Below are positions 42,945 to 54,926 of a stretch of DNA of 64,000 nucleotides, in pieces. A program made the position numbers and the translations under genes. This DNA is from Phlegmacium glaucopus (taxonomy: Eukaryota; Basidiomycota; Agaricomycetes; Agaricales; Cortinariaceae). The first letter of the stretch is position 1, and each line of letters starts with the position of its first letter. The notes beneath the pieces were generated by a model. That model was not told the DNA's origin. It saw only the letters and a program-made list of their open reading frames with translations, and did no database searches. The DNA is taken from the NCBI GenBank assembly GCA_015039465.1, contig MU130386.1, positions 145,601 through 209,600 of the forward strand. The letters are read 5' to 3'.

Positions 42945-44869
42945 AAATCTGCAGCAGGCCAGGTGGCATTGGTTAAGAATGGCATGCTGATAGTAATACG
43001 CCGCCGATACGGTGTGATGTCACTAATGTGACAATAGAACGAGTATCCGAAAACACCCTCATCCCTGGAATTATGTAAGAATATTCATTTTTTACTTACA
43101 GTCCAAATGCCCTAATGTTTTATCAAGGCAAAGATAAAGCCAGGACCGCTGATCGTATTGAACAAGATTCCGGACATAAAATCCCTTCGTCTAACATCTT
43201 CAGGCATAGGCAATAAGCGATTGACGGTGGATCAGACGAATAACTTTCTTCCTTTGACTCGATTCCATGTATCCTTTCCTGTGAGCGTCTGCATTCATAT
43301 ATTTCTCTTTATACTTGACATCTCTCTCGGATGGAGGCCTTGGTAAACACGATTCTAAGTCGTAATGGAGTTGATGCCGATATCATCCCTGAGGCCTGAA
43401 TACTGAGTTCCGGTTGGAGGGCCGAGGCAACGAGATTTGAATATGCTGGCACCTCTTATGGAGGTACTGTCTACTTTCTGATTGTCAAACGGCCGCCTTT
43501 TCATATCGGTCAGAATGGAATAAATCTCTGATTTCATTTGCCTCTGATTCCATTATTGTCATCACAGAATTCATACTCGAAGAGCCAAAACTTGCGTTTA
43601 GACCCTGACATGTTCGAATGCCTCTCGTCAAATATATGACGCCAATAATGGTTTTAGGGATGAAGCACCTCAGACTGTTATGGGTGCTGCATCATATTGC
43701 CGACAACACAAGTAAGTATTGTTAATATATTCTGAAGGCAGGTACGGCTGCTGATGACGCTTGTAGCCTGTCAACATCTAGGGGTTCTGTCAGAAATCTG
43801 ATTGTTTCTTACCTTCAACCTGGGTGACTTGGACGAGGATGGAACTATGGCAATATCGAAAGCGTTTTGCCTTGAGGATAACTTGTCCGAATTGCTACTG
43901 GTCCCAGGAATGCTGAAGGACTAGGGGATGTAAGCTTCATTGATGTTTCCACTGATTCGAAAAGCTCATCTTGATGTTAATCTAGATTATCCACGCGAAA
44001 TAAAGATAACAGCAATTTTCTATTTATTTCGATGGCAAGTGGTCTATTATTGTCAGATCGAAATTTCAGTTAGCTAGCAATATTTGGCGGTGTCGTGGCC
44101 TCGGAAATATTGTCGTTGTTCATTACTCCCTATGCGATTCCATGCTTTCAATTCATCATTGAATTGACCGTCAATCCACCGGTTCATAACTAGGAAATCA
44201 AGCAAGCAATGTCATGTGCAAGGATCGCTTGCGGTAAGCCAACTCAGCTCAGCGCGATTTCCGAAAATTGGTGGTCCCGGCTTGCGACGACCCTAACCAA
44301 GAGAAGCTGTTCCTTATCTCATCTCCTCCATACGAGAGTCATCCTCCCTTTCTACAGGCTTTCCACTTGACCACAGGAAATATCGTCTTTCTCAAGGATC
44401 ATTAGAGGGCTAGTGTCGATGGTATGAAGAGGGTGCCATATATGCCATAAAAGGCGAGCATGTACTTTCCGGCCCATGACCACTACCAAATGATACATCC
44501 GCTATACATCGATAATAGGCGCCATACATAGCTGGTAACGAAGCCCGGCTCTTGAGCCTTGTATCACCTTGTGAAGCCATCCTAACTAGCAAACATATCA
44601 CTGTTATATATTGATAATGGTCTAATCATTTCAATCTGAGCAAAATATTACATTCATACGACACATACCTAGAACACAGCAGTACAGAAGACAGCCAATA
44701 GCAAGCAGAGCAATGTTGTGAGAGACCAGAAACCTGAGTGATGGCCCATTAGCTGAGATAGCAAGTACCGTGAGAGAAGTCTGCAGATGGCAGGCAAGCA
44801 GGTTAGAAAAAATATCGAACAAGAACCAAAACCAATTCTGCTGAATAAAGAAATGAAAAATGAATCAGT
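42945..44869. other. No supported gene
   Basis: About 1.9 kb of AT-rich sequence with scattered short frames. A minus-strand stretch near 43390-43450 (RGASIFKSRCLGPPTG) is protein-like but isolated. Confidence 0.4.
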
Positions 44870-45420
44870 CATACACACGTAAAGAAGATAAGTCCGAATG
44901 CGAGAAGGCCGCGCTTCCAAGCTTGTCAGCCAAGGAAACTGCCATCATTATGTTCGCTTGATGTTCGCGTTCTTAGATTGAGCGTGATTATCGTAACTGA
45001 TGCTGCCGTGTATAAATGATGCGGAAAGAGGCATGTATATGTCAGACTACTGTTCTCAAAACGGCGAAGAACTTGTAAACCCATATCGAAATTGTAGTCG
45101 TCGAAGCGGAAGCAATTGAACCGGTGGCCACGATCTCGTCCATAATCAGATTGGTGAATAAGGTCCAAGGATGGTTAGAAGCCAACTGCATTTCAAAGCC
45201 ATCCACAGAAAGATCGCGCGCCATGACCCCAGCGTTGTTTACGAGAACTGTTATGGCCAGGAGGAACTCTTGACATCCGAGTATGCCTCAGTCACAGCAG
45301 CGGAAGTCTTGACCTTGCTCAAGTCACAGCCCGCTAGAGAAGGCACCCACTGCCAGGCGAAACTCCGGTAGTGAGAACAACTGATTTGACTGGCGTCGCT
45401 GATCAACTCGTCGGCAGTGG
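44870..45420 (-). pseudogene. Short-chain dehydrogenase/reductase, broken
   Basis: Fragments in different frames follow the order of retinol-dehydrogenase-like SDRs. They are VVLTTGVSPGS (degenerate TGxxxGxG cofactor motif, about 45385-45415), GCDLSKVKTSAAV, LVNNAGVMARDLSVDGFEMQ with LASNHPWTLFTNL (the NNAG motif and the usual N-H-L-G-H region, about 45170-45260), RFDDYNFDMGL, AQSKNANI (the catalytic Y-x-x-x-K region with Tyr lost) and MAVSLADKLGS. Frame changes occur before NNAG, after TGS and after NANI. It cannot encode an active enzyme. Confidence 0.75.
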
Positions 45421-45623
45421 TATCGGTGTTGTAAGACAGGAAGACTGCTGATAATTAATTGCTGAACCGAAACGACAGTTTTTATACCTTTTGCTAATTC
45501 TGTTCTTTACGGTCATGCTTCCGTTCTGTGTGTAACCAGACTTCAAGCTTCAATAATGACTCGTCTTCTATGTCGGACGGCGGAAGGGTATCTGCGTCCT
45601 GATGCTTGTCTAATACTTATATC

Positions 45624-46757
45624 CTAATGCTTCCATAGGCCTACATGCTCGTCCAAAAAGGTCTTGATAGCTGGCGACCCAACACCCCTCCTCATTCCTG
45701 TCTGATCATCCCAACTCGAGTGCAACCCAACAAGCCTTCCCGACCTCTGCTCAACCAGTGGAGCCCCACTATGTCCCCAATACGTCCAACAGTCATGCAT
45801 CAATGCACCAATTTCCGTGTTATCCTGCACGTCCTGGCCAGGAGCATATCCTCGAAACCTCCCCAGGCTGACATGCAACACATCGTAGTTCGTCGTGATA
45901 CCAGGTTTGGATGCTTCTAGGTCTTCGCTCCCTGGGTGACCGACACATATGAATGCTGCCCCCAGGGGTGGAGACAGATCCGCTGGTACCACAAAAGGAA
46001 ACGATTGTGTATGAACAGGGGACAACGACAAGGATGAGGGTGGTGTAACAATGGTTGGTTGCTGGCATGATACAATACGTAAAAGTGCCAGATCACGCCT
46101 CATATCCCAAGCAATGCACTCCGTTTGCACCACCTGGCCAGACGCAAAAATGAGCCATTTCTGTCGTTGATCGCTTAGCTCCTCGGCGCTCTCCGCAATA
46201 CAGTGCGAGCATGTAAGGAGAATTCCCTCTGGTGCGATACAGACCGCTGTTCCTGCATCCTCCTGCGCAAAAACTAAGGTAGCGTCGACGACAGCTGACA
46301 GATCCATTCCATCTCGAACTGGAGGTTTGGAGATCTTGAATTCACGTAGCCATTTCTGTTTCTTACGAAGAATAGATAGATCATGCTTATCCAGGCCTGT
46401 GATCGACTTTGTGAGGAAATCTGGTAGAACATTACCAGAGAAGGCAGGACGTGGAGTCGGGGAAGAGGTTGTCAGTGGAACGACAGCATCGACATCAATG
46501 ATTTCAATTTCTGTAGACCGTGATCCAGACTTAATTTTGCAAGTCCTTTGTCTGGTAACTCGAGTAGAACGTAGAGAGCTTTCAGCTTCCACTTTCGTGG
46601 AGGAAGTGGCATGTTGAGGAGGTGGCGACATGGCAACGAGAGCGTGATAAGGTAGGATAAGGTTAGAAATCTTCGGCCTCCGGCGAGCTGGCCTTAAAAT
46701 CAGCTCTCCAACTGTCTGCGCCGAGGTAGAATCCTCGGGGCAATGTGAGAAGAACAT
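45624..46757 (-). CDS. Trypsin-like serine protease domain protein, 377 aa
   Basis: A single exon; the first in-frame ATG is at 46757 (a longer frame opens at a GTG at 46799). The N-terminal 130 residues are basic and low-complexity. The C-terminal half is a trypsin/HtrA-type fold: AGTAVCIAPEGILLTCSHCI with the catalytic His, AWDMRRDLALLRIVS with the Asp, and WTYWGHSGAPLVEQRSGRLV with the nucleophile Ser in G-H-S-G. It ends HVGLWKH. The triad is therefore present. There is no signal peptide, so it acts inside the cell; the basic N-terminus may direct it to the nucleus (inference). Substrate unknown. Confidence 0.85.
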   Translation of the reverse strand: MFFSHCPEDSTSAQTVGELILRPARRRPKISNLILPYHALVAMSPPPQHATSSTKVEAESSLRSTRVTRQRTCKIKSGSRSTEIEIIDVDAVVPLTTSSPTPRPAFSGNVLPDFLTKSITGLDKHDLSILRKKQKWLREFKISKPPVRDGMDLSAVVDATLVFAQEDAGTAVCIAPEGILLTCSHCIAESAEELSDQRQKWLIFASGQVVQTECIAWDMRRDLALLRIVSCQQPTIVTPPSSLSLSPVHTQSFPFVVPADLSPPLGAAFICVGHPGSEDLEASKPGITTNYDVLHVSLGRFRGYAPGQDVQDNTEIGALMHDCWTYWGHSGAPLVEQRSGRLVGLHSSWDDQTGMRRGVGSPAIKTFLDEHVGLWKH

Positions 46758-46799
46758 CGGAATTGTGCCATTCTTTGCAAGTGTAGTTTGAATCTGCAC

Positions 46800-47984
46800 A
46801 TCTCTGATATAATGGAGGTCAAATGCACGTGCCTCTGATTAATCCTAAGGCCTAAGTACTTATCATCATCGTAACTAATCACTAAACCTTTCATCCCAGT
46901 GTTTCATTAACTCTTCTCTTAATGGACTCTGGCTGTGTTCTCTTTGGGGCTCTGCCCTTCGTTTATTTTGATCGTCCGAAATCCCACTATGGGTACTTAT
47001 GAACATATTCATTTTCTCTTTGTCTAGTTAGAGTAGAGACCAAAACTAACTGAGAACAAGAGCCGAGGTGGGACGGTGGACAACGAGTTATAAAGAAGCT
47101 TATACGTCACCCGTTCACCTTCCCTGCTCCTGCCGACGGGCAACTGGAAAAGCTGTGGCATGGCAGTGTATTTCTGTGTCACTACCGTGCATGGCCTGGC
47201 AGAGTTTTGAATTCATGAGCGGCACAAGACCAGCACAGCCGAAAACACAGTGTGTCGCTTCTCACATGGTGTGTCGTACTCCTTGTCTGTGTGTCCACTC
47301 TTGTACTTACAGAATAGTCACGTACTCAGCTATGAATATATGACAAGCGATGCGTCGGCGATCACCGTACTCCGCTTTGTGTCCTTTCATGCGGATACAC
47401 CCACAACACACGCTTCTTCCGGGAATTAAGGCTACAGCTTTCTCTGATCTTGCATGCGTGCGCATAGGTTCTACAGCATGCGTGTTGCCCTGGTATCGAC
47501 CCATGTCACGAGAGAGGTGACATATACTGCCCACCGGACCCGATAACACCCTAGTAAGCAATGTCGAACATGGGAAAGAACCGAACAAGAACCGATCGGC
47601 GACTTGGTTGCGAAATTTTTCAAAAGAGCTGTAATAAATTGTGGGCAACGATCGAATGCCAGGTGCGACATTTTACAAACATACTCGTCTAGTTACAGTC
47701 TCAATTTCTCTCACTCAACTTAGATTTCTCTCACTCAGCTCAGAACCGGTTTTCACTGGGGTTCAGGTTCGAACTTCGGTTCAGAACCGGACACGCTTCT
47801 TTCGGGAATTAAGGCTACTAGCTAGTAGTACAGCCTTCTCTGATCTTGCATACGTGGCATAGGTTCTGCAGCATGTTCCGATCGTGTTGCCCTGGTATTG
47901 ACCCATGTTAAGAGGGGAGACGGCTCTCCCAACTGCTTTTTAACATTCTCCCTACGAACCGAACAGCTCCATCCAGCCATACAT
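46800..47984. other. Intergenic with a duplicated 110-bp block
   Basis: No gene. The block at about 47408-47521 (ACACGCTTCTTCCGGGAATT, CTCTGATCTTGCATGCGTG, GTTGCCCTGGTATCGACCCA) recurs in direct orientation at about 47789-47913 with small insertions. The second copy ends 70 bp before the ATG of the next gene. Confidence 0.6.
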
Positions 47985-49123
47985 ATGTATCGACACTGGA
48001 GTTTTCAACCTTTGGCTTTTGTAGCCTTCCTTCTCGCTCTCGGCATCTTGCAGATAAATGAAATTCTAGCAACTGACTTCTGTAGGAAGCCCAGCTCTCC
48101 GCCGGTCCTCGTCAAGATGGCGACATGGGCAGGTATTTGCCAACCTGACGTCCCAAAGACCATAGCCCATATTCCGGCACTCCTGATCAGTTGGAAGCTG
48201 TCCACACTTGAACCTATAGCAAGCAAACTTCCTGATCCCATCGAGATGGTGAACAATAGAATTGGTAAGTTGCCCAAGGTTTATGTCTGCGGTGTTGGGT
48301 TTTGAGAGTTAAATTCTTAGAAATCGGGAAGATTTCAGCAGCTCTTGCTGCAATTGGGACTCCCGAAAGTCAGCTGATGGTAGACGCTATTGAGAACTAC
48401 GATGAACGAGCAAGGGTGACAATCCGATCTCTGTCCAAGCTGAGTTACTCGTCCACTGTAGGGAGTTCACTTTGTTACATTTGTTGCACCCCGCGCTTAC
48501 GGTTTGCGTAGTTAGCGCACAATACGTTGGTTGGGTCATTAGCTGGAATTATAAAAGTCCTTGTCGGGTTTCCCAGAGACGAGAAGCGTCCTCGGGTCCT
48601 CCAGTCGATGATTAAGTTGCGACAAGACGCGATAGATGCATGGGTTCAAGGCCTACAGGACGAGCTCAAGGTGCTTCTCAGCGAAGCTATCGAGACATTA
48701 CACAACCTCGATGCTTGCGATCTCAACCTAAGACAGATTATGCGAACTTCAGGGCGTACAAAAGACAAAACAGAGGACAACGCCAGTCCCGAAGTGGTTC
48801 CCGACTGGAAAGAGACACTCTTTGGAAAGGAAGACCAGCATAGTAATATCCGCCCCGCAGCATTGGATGCCGTGACCAAACTGGAAGCGTTGATACGCGA
48901 GACCAGCGTCGCGAGGGACGTGGTTGGGCGACTCTCCATTGATGTTGACAAGCTGATTGCGGGAATAGAAGCCGCCTATCGACACCCAGATAAGATGTTG
49001 GTTGTCGAGATGACAGTGGAGGAGGAGGTCGAAGTCGTGGTGGATATGCTTCGGAAGCTACAGGGCAACGTAAGGTCGGTAGGAATCTCTCACAACACCA
49101 AGGACGATCCAGACCCCGAGTAG
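47985..49123 (+). CDS. Membrane-anchored helical protein, unknown function, 342 aa
   Basis: Exons 47985-48264, 48321-48457 and 48512-49123 join in consistent phase to 342 residues. An N-terminal hydrophobic segment (FQPLAFVAFLLALGILQI, residues 7-24) is a signal peptide or anchor. A further hydrophobic stretch, NTLVGSLAGIIKVLVGFP, follows near residue 145. The rest is rich in amphipathic helix: heptad-like LRQDAIDAWVQGLQDELKVL, LLSEAIETLHNLDACDLNL, RRLS-like blocks and a charged C-terminus. I do not recognise the family. Coiled-coil prediction would help decide between an organelle membrane role and a secreted one. Confidence 0.7.
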
Positions 49124-49669
49124 TACAATTGATAGGTGTACTGTTGTTGGGTCAGCGAGACATATGATATTTGAGACTTCAAGTACTATGGATACAAACA
49201 CGAATACGGGTGGAAGATCGCGGAATTTGTTTGGTGGGCATGCGGCGTAAGGCAAGTGTATATTTAACTTGGTGAAGGGAGAATGGTATGTGGCCTATAT
49301 GGTCAGTGTCGAGCGTCTGCGCCTAAGAGCACAGGTGGGCGACAAATGTTAAAGAGCCCACCTCTTGAGGCTGGCTATGAGAGGCTGGGGTTCAGACATG
49401 TGTACAACAGAACGGTTAGTTGAGTGGCATGCTGAGTGTCGGAGATACAGTCCTCTGATGAAGCATCCAGCACCACAAAGAATCGGGAACACCTGGCATC
49501 TTGTACTTTTCATTAGGCTGTCGGTACCCAGGTTTACATAGATATATGGAGCGATGGATAGATAACATAGGAGCGAGGTCGTAGCCATCATCTTAACGTT
49601 ACAAGCAACGGCTTTGTGGGATACCCCAGTTGTCCGGTTTTTGTCAATGTTGAATTCCTTCAACCTTGA
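49124..49669. other. Intergenic, no supported gene
   Basis: Nothing recognisable between the helical membrane protein and the relic on the opposite strand. Confidence 0.4.
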
Positions 49670-49985
49670 TTAATTCATCCATTCGAATTTTGGCGATGTA
49701 ACGCCCTTCCTTTCTGCCTTTACCAGCCTCAACGAGAAATTCTCTCCCTCCCCATATTCCCAAGTATCTTCGATACGCCTGAACGAGAAGCATGCGACCA
49801 ATGTGTTGAAACCCGCTCGCATCATTCCAAAGCTTGTGAGGATCGAAGTAGGCGTTGCTGCCGCGTAAAGGTATCCCCGGGTGAGTGCTGAACTGACCTG
49901 GACTTCGCACTGCTCCGTTTTGAGCAAGTTGTAGAAGCGCTGCAATATCTTCTATACCGCTTGTGAGGGTCGAACCCATTCCTCC
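49670..49985 (-). pseudogene. Fragment of a SGIEDIAALL family membrane protein
   Basis: Two frames overlap in sense: GSTLTSGIEDIAALLQL, which then goes out of frame, and LLKTEQCEVQVSSALTRGYL with YAAATPTSILTSFGMMRAGF and TLVACF. Together they follow the conserved start of a large Agaricomycetes membrane protein family (SGIEDIAALLPLLGTEQCE...). A 1-nt frame change lies near 49930. Only about 100 residues remain; the rest of the family's length is absent on both sides. Confidence 0.6.
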
Positions 49986-49989
49986 ACCA

Positions 49990-52440
49990 TTGGGATGACA
50001 TGACCCCGCGAAGACAGATGTATTGTCGTTGGCAGTTCTTGATGGAGAATGGTAGCCTCAAGGGAGTTGAACAGAATATGCGTCGGATTAGCGAGTGGAT
50101 GAGCAATTCGAACAATCACAGAATTTGAGGCTGGTAAGCATGAGTTGTCACCTTATGGTATGTCCCTGAAGATAGGATTTGACGATGAAAAACCTTTTCT
50201 GATGTTCGCAATAAACTCGTCTCTCAGGTGCACCGGAATTAAAGTGTTTGATTTGCCAAATTTGTTCTCGACATATTAATTTCTAGTTAGAAATGGGGTC
50301 GTCAAAGTGAAGGACCCCATGATTGAAAAGAATGAATTGGGAAGAGACTTCGGCTTCCTTATTGAAGGCGGGAGTACAAAAAGAGATGTACAAGGTCCAA
50401 AGCTTGCCATATAGACGAGAGGTCCATCAACAAAATAATATGCAAGGACAACGCACCACAGACAATGGAAGGCGATACAATCGTATCCACAAAGCAAAAG
50501 AAGCGGAAGGCATGGAAGAAAGAGGGTGCTCGATCCTTATCCGCGATGGGCCTGTTGTTGTTGCTGTTGCTGGTGATATTGATACTGTTAATACTTCGAT
50601 CAGGCTGCCTTTCCAACTGCCAACACTTGTGGCCTGCCTCCGTACTTTTTCCAGCGGAAACGTTAACTGGCCGCCGATCTGAGGTCCAAAGGATGAGGTA
50701 TAAGCCATTGTAGGGCAATAGCAACAGGTGCTGGCGAGCTGTAGCAGAAACCTGAGCCTGAGCCTGCGCTTGTACTTAAGACGTATGATTGAGGTAGCAT
50801 GGCATTGATGTGGAGCGTACGGTCTACAAAAACCGAACGAAAATGTTGATTTGGATGGTTGGGTAGGATTGAGCGGCGACTTAAGGGGCGATGGGAGATG
50901 GAGAGGTCGTCGCTCAAAGTTGCTGTATAGGTAAGAGCTGCTGAACATGGGCTCGTACTTCCCGTTTCCACCCATTAGCTTGGGCGGATTCGAAACCAGA
51001 AAATGCATCTATGATTAGCAGAAGTATAGTTACTGGAGGCAGTTCGGAGCTTGAAATCTCATGGATGATCATTCAAACTCCGCCGTGTCTACGCCGTGCT
51101 GTAAATCTACTAGAACACTTGGCTATGATCATCGGCTTGGAAGTTCCTCATGTGCCCGGACCCCTGTGATTTGAAATCAGTGTACCACATCTGCACTCAT
51201 AAGCCAGTAAAATATACCTGCCCCCTTTACCAACAACACGATCTCAACATGTCCTTGGACTCGACGACGAAGGGTCACAGGGAGCTTTGAAATAACACGG
51301 GTAAGTTCTCTGACGTTATAATGATGTAGTATACCTGCTTACATTGTCACCTTGTCTTTTACCTCCTCTAGGCCGTATCTTTTGTTATCGCGAATTACAG
51401 CTGCGTAACGTGGCCTCGACGGGTCAGGCGGTCGGCGACATTAGGTCGTGAAAGATGACCTGACAGGGCTGTCGGACGACGATGGCGCGTCAAGGTCGCT
51501 ATTTCAACTCAACAGTATGTTCTTACCATCATGGTGGGTCCTAGGGCGTTATCGGGTCCGGTGGGCAGTCTAACAGGGTATATTTCTTTTTGGTCCCCAT
51601 TTGGTGCTACTAACGACTTGTAGCGTATGTTTTCTCCCCATTGCTGGCGATGTCGACGACCATTTCAATTTGTGGAGTCCTTTAAACCGGCTCCAAGACG
51701 CGCAGAATGTCGACGTTAGCCTCTTGAAGACACGGAGAACAGGGAAATTGACCTACTGGGACAATGATACAGGAAGTGCTATGTGTTGGTGAGTTCTTTC
51801 CTTCTCCTTTATAAATTTGGTACTTACTTCTCTATCTTTGAGAACGTAGGCCCATCATCGCTATCTATGGATCAAAATCAGCTTCAACAGGGTAAGAGCA
51901 ACGAGGATCTTGAGTAGTTTTGACGATCAAGTACCTTAGGTAGTAGCAGTTGCTAGGAACCAGTAATTGGTGAGTGACCGTTAGAACATATTTTGGTTTC
52001 TGCGATCTATTTCTTCTACCATTGATTTCGCTACGATTTAAGACCTTTAGCTTCAAATGTTCTGAGCTATTGACTTTATTCCCTTATATTGTAGGTAAAA
52101 ATATGCATGTGCGTGCGTTTTCTACGTTTCAAGCTTCCAATATGATAACTGTGATAACTGTGATAATAAATCATGACTCTAGAAAATTATTTTGGGTATT
52201 CGTTTCTTTTCTCAAACATTTCAATCATATGATGGACTCATTTAATATATATTATCGATATATCCGCCTTTGCAATTGCTAGTAAAATTACATCTACATC
52301 CTGGTACTAAACGACAGAAACAGAGAATTTGAACTACCAGAAGAATATTACAGTAAAATCAACAGGGTATCATGGTGAATATATCTCAAATAATTATCGT
52401 TACCGAGTGCTGGCAGTATTGGTTAAAGAACGGCGCCGCA
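49990..52440. other. No supported gene (2.4 kb)
   Basis: Around 50360-51010 all three minus-strand frames are open for 100-190 codons, with a CAG/CAA-rich run at 50550-50590. This is composition rather than a gene I can support, though a Gln-rich regulator exon cannot be excluded. The remainder is AT-rich. Confidence 0.35.
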
Positions 52441-53640
52441 TCAGTTCGGATTATATCTGAAATGAATGTCCTCCAGAACATTGCGAGTTCCTTTTCCCTG
52501 GCGCACTGCCCGTGTCGTACCGACCAGCTTCGAACGTTCTACCAACCATTCTAAGTAACGAGTTTCAAATCAATCCTGACTAGTTAAGTTGTGACTGGGG
52601 ACAAACCTTCGGACGTCATTGGTTTCCCACCTAGAGCATAATACTCTTCAAATACATCTTTCACCCCAAGGGCACTCAGGGAAGGGCAATCATGAGGCGA
52701 TAAAAAAATATCTGGTAGAAACGGGACAAAGTAGAAGACTCCTAGCCTATCAAGGCTAGCATAAACGGACACATTTAGAAAATTTGTAGGTTGAACGCGA
52801 GCTTGCGCAACTGCTCACTGTCTTTGGTCCACAGGAGGTTCCTTGACTGACAAGTGTGGAGGATTAAACACTGGAAAACAAAGTAATAATGATTTAATGG
52901 AGTGTAACTCGATGAGGCGTCGCCTTGAGAACCTGACCCGTCATAAATTCTATGCAATCTCCCAAATTAACAATGATATGATTCGGGTAATGTCGAACAT
53001 AGCGCCATTCGCCATCCGGTGTTTGCACCTGCAATCCTGCAATAGGTTGCGAATACAGGAAGCTAACAGATCCGTTATGTGTGCGTGGGTAAATACATGA
53101 AAGGCTCGAGGTGTGGATAGAACGTACAGGTCAGTGTGTCCAGGTATCATAAGGTGCTTGCTCTTCTCCCTATCTCCCTCCGCCAAAGGATCTACAAGTA
53201 ATGGAGAGACTTTAACCCTAAGATTCAGTAATGGGATAACTTACGATACATTGCATATCACAGATGATCTTTGGTATGCTTTCATTCGATTTTATCATCC
53301 AGTCCACCTCGAAGGGCTCCGTCATTTTCATGACCTCCACGATGATGAAGTTTCCACAATCTATTGCCAATATTAGTGCCTATTTTCTTGGGTTCGAATT
53401 TATTGACCACTTACGTATCAACCTCAAGACCTAATCCAAGGGAGATGATTCCAAGGACTTTCCGTAGGACAATATAGTGATTATGCTATGTTTATTTGAA
53501 AAAGGGCACTGTAGATGAACGTGATAATCCAAGAAATACCTTGATAAATTGTCTAAAATCACTTAGATATGGTTTGGCGGAATGAGGTAAATTAGACTCC
53601 AGAGCTGTAAAAGGATAGAGGTCATAATGCTGACAACATA
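52441..53640 (-). CDS. Isopenicillin-N-synthase-like 2OG-Fe(II) oxygenase
   Basis: Minus-strand exons can be read downstream from about 53640: SAKPYLSDFRQFIK; HNHYIVLRKVLGIISLGLGL; LWKLHHRGGHENDG; PLAEGDREKSKHLMIPGHTD with the HxD iron ligands; GLQVQTPDGEWRYVRHYPNH, IIVNLGDCIEFMTGQ and LKATPHRV with the distal His and the R-x-S-like 2OG site; PPVDQR; SLDRLGVFYFVPFLPDIFL with VFEEYYALGGKPMTSE; and EWLVERSKLVGTTRAVR, ending at 52443. This is the non-heme oxygenase family of IPNS/clavaminate-synthase type. Two spots are suspect. The acceptor before the SFLYSQPIAGL block is displaced, and the donor after HRV seems to have lost one G, so the gene may be a young pseudogene. The N-terminal domain upstream of 53640 was not resolved. 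Confidence 0.7.
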
Positions 53641-53925
53641 AGACCGTCAGCTTTTAGGCGCTGAGGGATCCACCGACGGTATTTACCTCCAGTGTATCGA
53701 AGGCATCGCTAGGTCTAAACGAAATGTGCTCTTTTTAGAATTTAATATTTGTCATAACATACATCGGATGTGCGCCAAGAGTTGTATAAATAGCTCGCCC
53801 TTTCACGAATTCCCTTCACATAAAATACAAGTTTGGCTATTTGTTGTTACACTATGGGACGTACGACACCTTCATAAAGACAACCTCCTTTCTGAAATCC
53901 AATATTCAACGACAAATTTAAGAGT
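53641..53925. other. Possible 5' exons of the oxygenase
   Basis: Should hold the N-terminal exons of the IPNS-like gene; none could be assigned with confidence. Confidence 0.3.
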
Positions 53926-54926
53926 TTAGGTCCAGGTCTTTTTCACTTCCGGATGTGCAAAGTATTCCCCATCGCCATGCAACCTTCTCCAGAGCGTTGG
54001 GGTCTCCCGATCGGGGAGGGGTAACTTGGACGAGTGATAGATTCGCTTCTTCAGGTTCCATCCGAGTCTCCAGTTGTCTTGAGAATCTTCGAGATCAGTG
54101 TACCTACATCCAGCAGGATTCTTGAGCATCCGGGCTTCAAAGCAATGAAACGAGGTTGGTGGTTTACTGGAGTCGGGGACTGGGTCAAAGTGTCCGCACT
54201 CTATATATAGCGCCTACAGTTGAGTAAAGTGGGAGAGGTCATAAATAAATGGAAAAACTCGTAGAATGGAAAGAAAGCAAGAGTGTAGGGACTCACGATT
54301 CCGTATGTTATGAAGCGTTTAGTCAAAATAGTGAAGGCCGCCTTTCGTCGACGCTTCATGACAATTTCTCTCGAGCGCCTACAAGTCATTTTGAGTTCCT
54401 TTGCCGCAATCTTCTCTGCTGAAGCTATTAAAAAAATAGTCTCGAGAAGTTCCGGGGGAAGCAGCATTCCATCAGGTGAGTCGGGAATGAATTGGTCTGG
54501 TATCAGGGAGTCGGGTTCGAGCGCGATCGCTCCATCCTGGTCGAGACGAAGGTATGCTGGGACCCTGCCTCCCATCCACGTTTTCCGGGACCATGCCTCT
54601 TCAGACCTGATGAGCTTTGGTATTGTGTAAAATAGCGCATCCTCGTCCATTTCCTCGAACCCACTGAAGATACCGTCGCGAGCGAGGCTCCAGGTGAACT
54701 TGCAGCTCAATACTTTGCTTTTTTGTACATCCTTAGAGTATATCGTGAATGGGGAGCTAAATTCTCCTTTTCCATCGGCATGGAAAGTGATGCGCTCTGG
54801 AATTATGGACCAGAGACTAGGATCCAAGTTATACCATGTTCGTGATACTGTCTGGGCAATCTTCAGGGAGGATGGGGATGTCAGATCGCAGACGTCTGCT
54901 GTTGGAAGGGGTACGAATGGCATAAT
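53926..54926 (-). CDS. F-box-like protein with C-terminal F-box, about 305 aa
   Basis: Exon 54926-54297 joins through a GTGAGT...CTGTAG intron to exon 54213-53926 in phase 0. The first in-frame ATG (54926) is used; an upstream exon starting MASCGFSAPSRYLKTL (ATG near 55079) with a GTAACG donor is possible. The motif DGMLLPPELLETIFLIASAE, followed by LKMTCRRSREIVMKRRR, has the shape of an F-box helix bundle and would bind Skp1. It sits late in the protein, unlike the usual N-terminal position, so the upstream half may be a pre-domain. The C-terminal exon is rich in Trp and charged residues (NWRLGWNLKKRIYHSSKLPL). Function is inferred only from the domain. Confidence 0.65.

Noticed and set aside
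50427..51008. 193-codon minus-strand frame with a Gln-codon-rich run in another frame
   Set aside because: All three frames are open in parts and none gives a recognisable domain; kept only as a note for the region.
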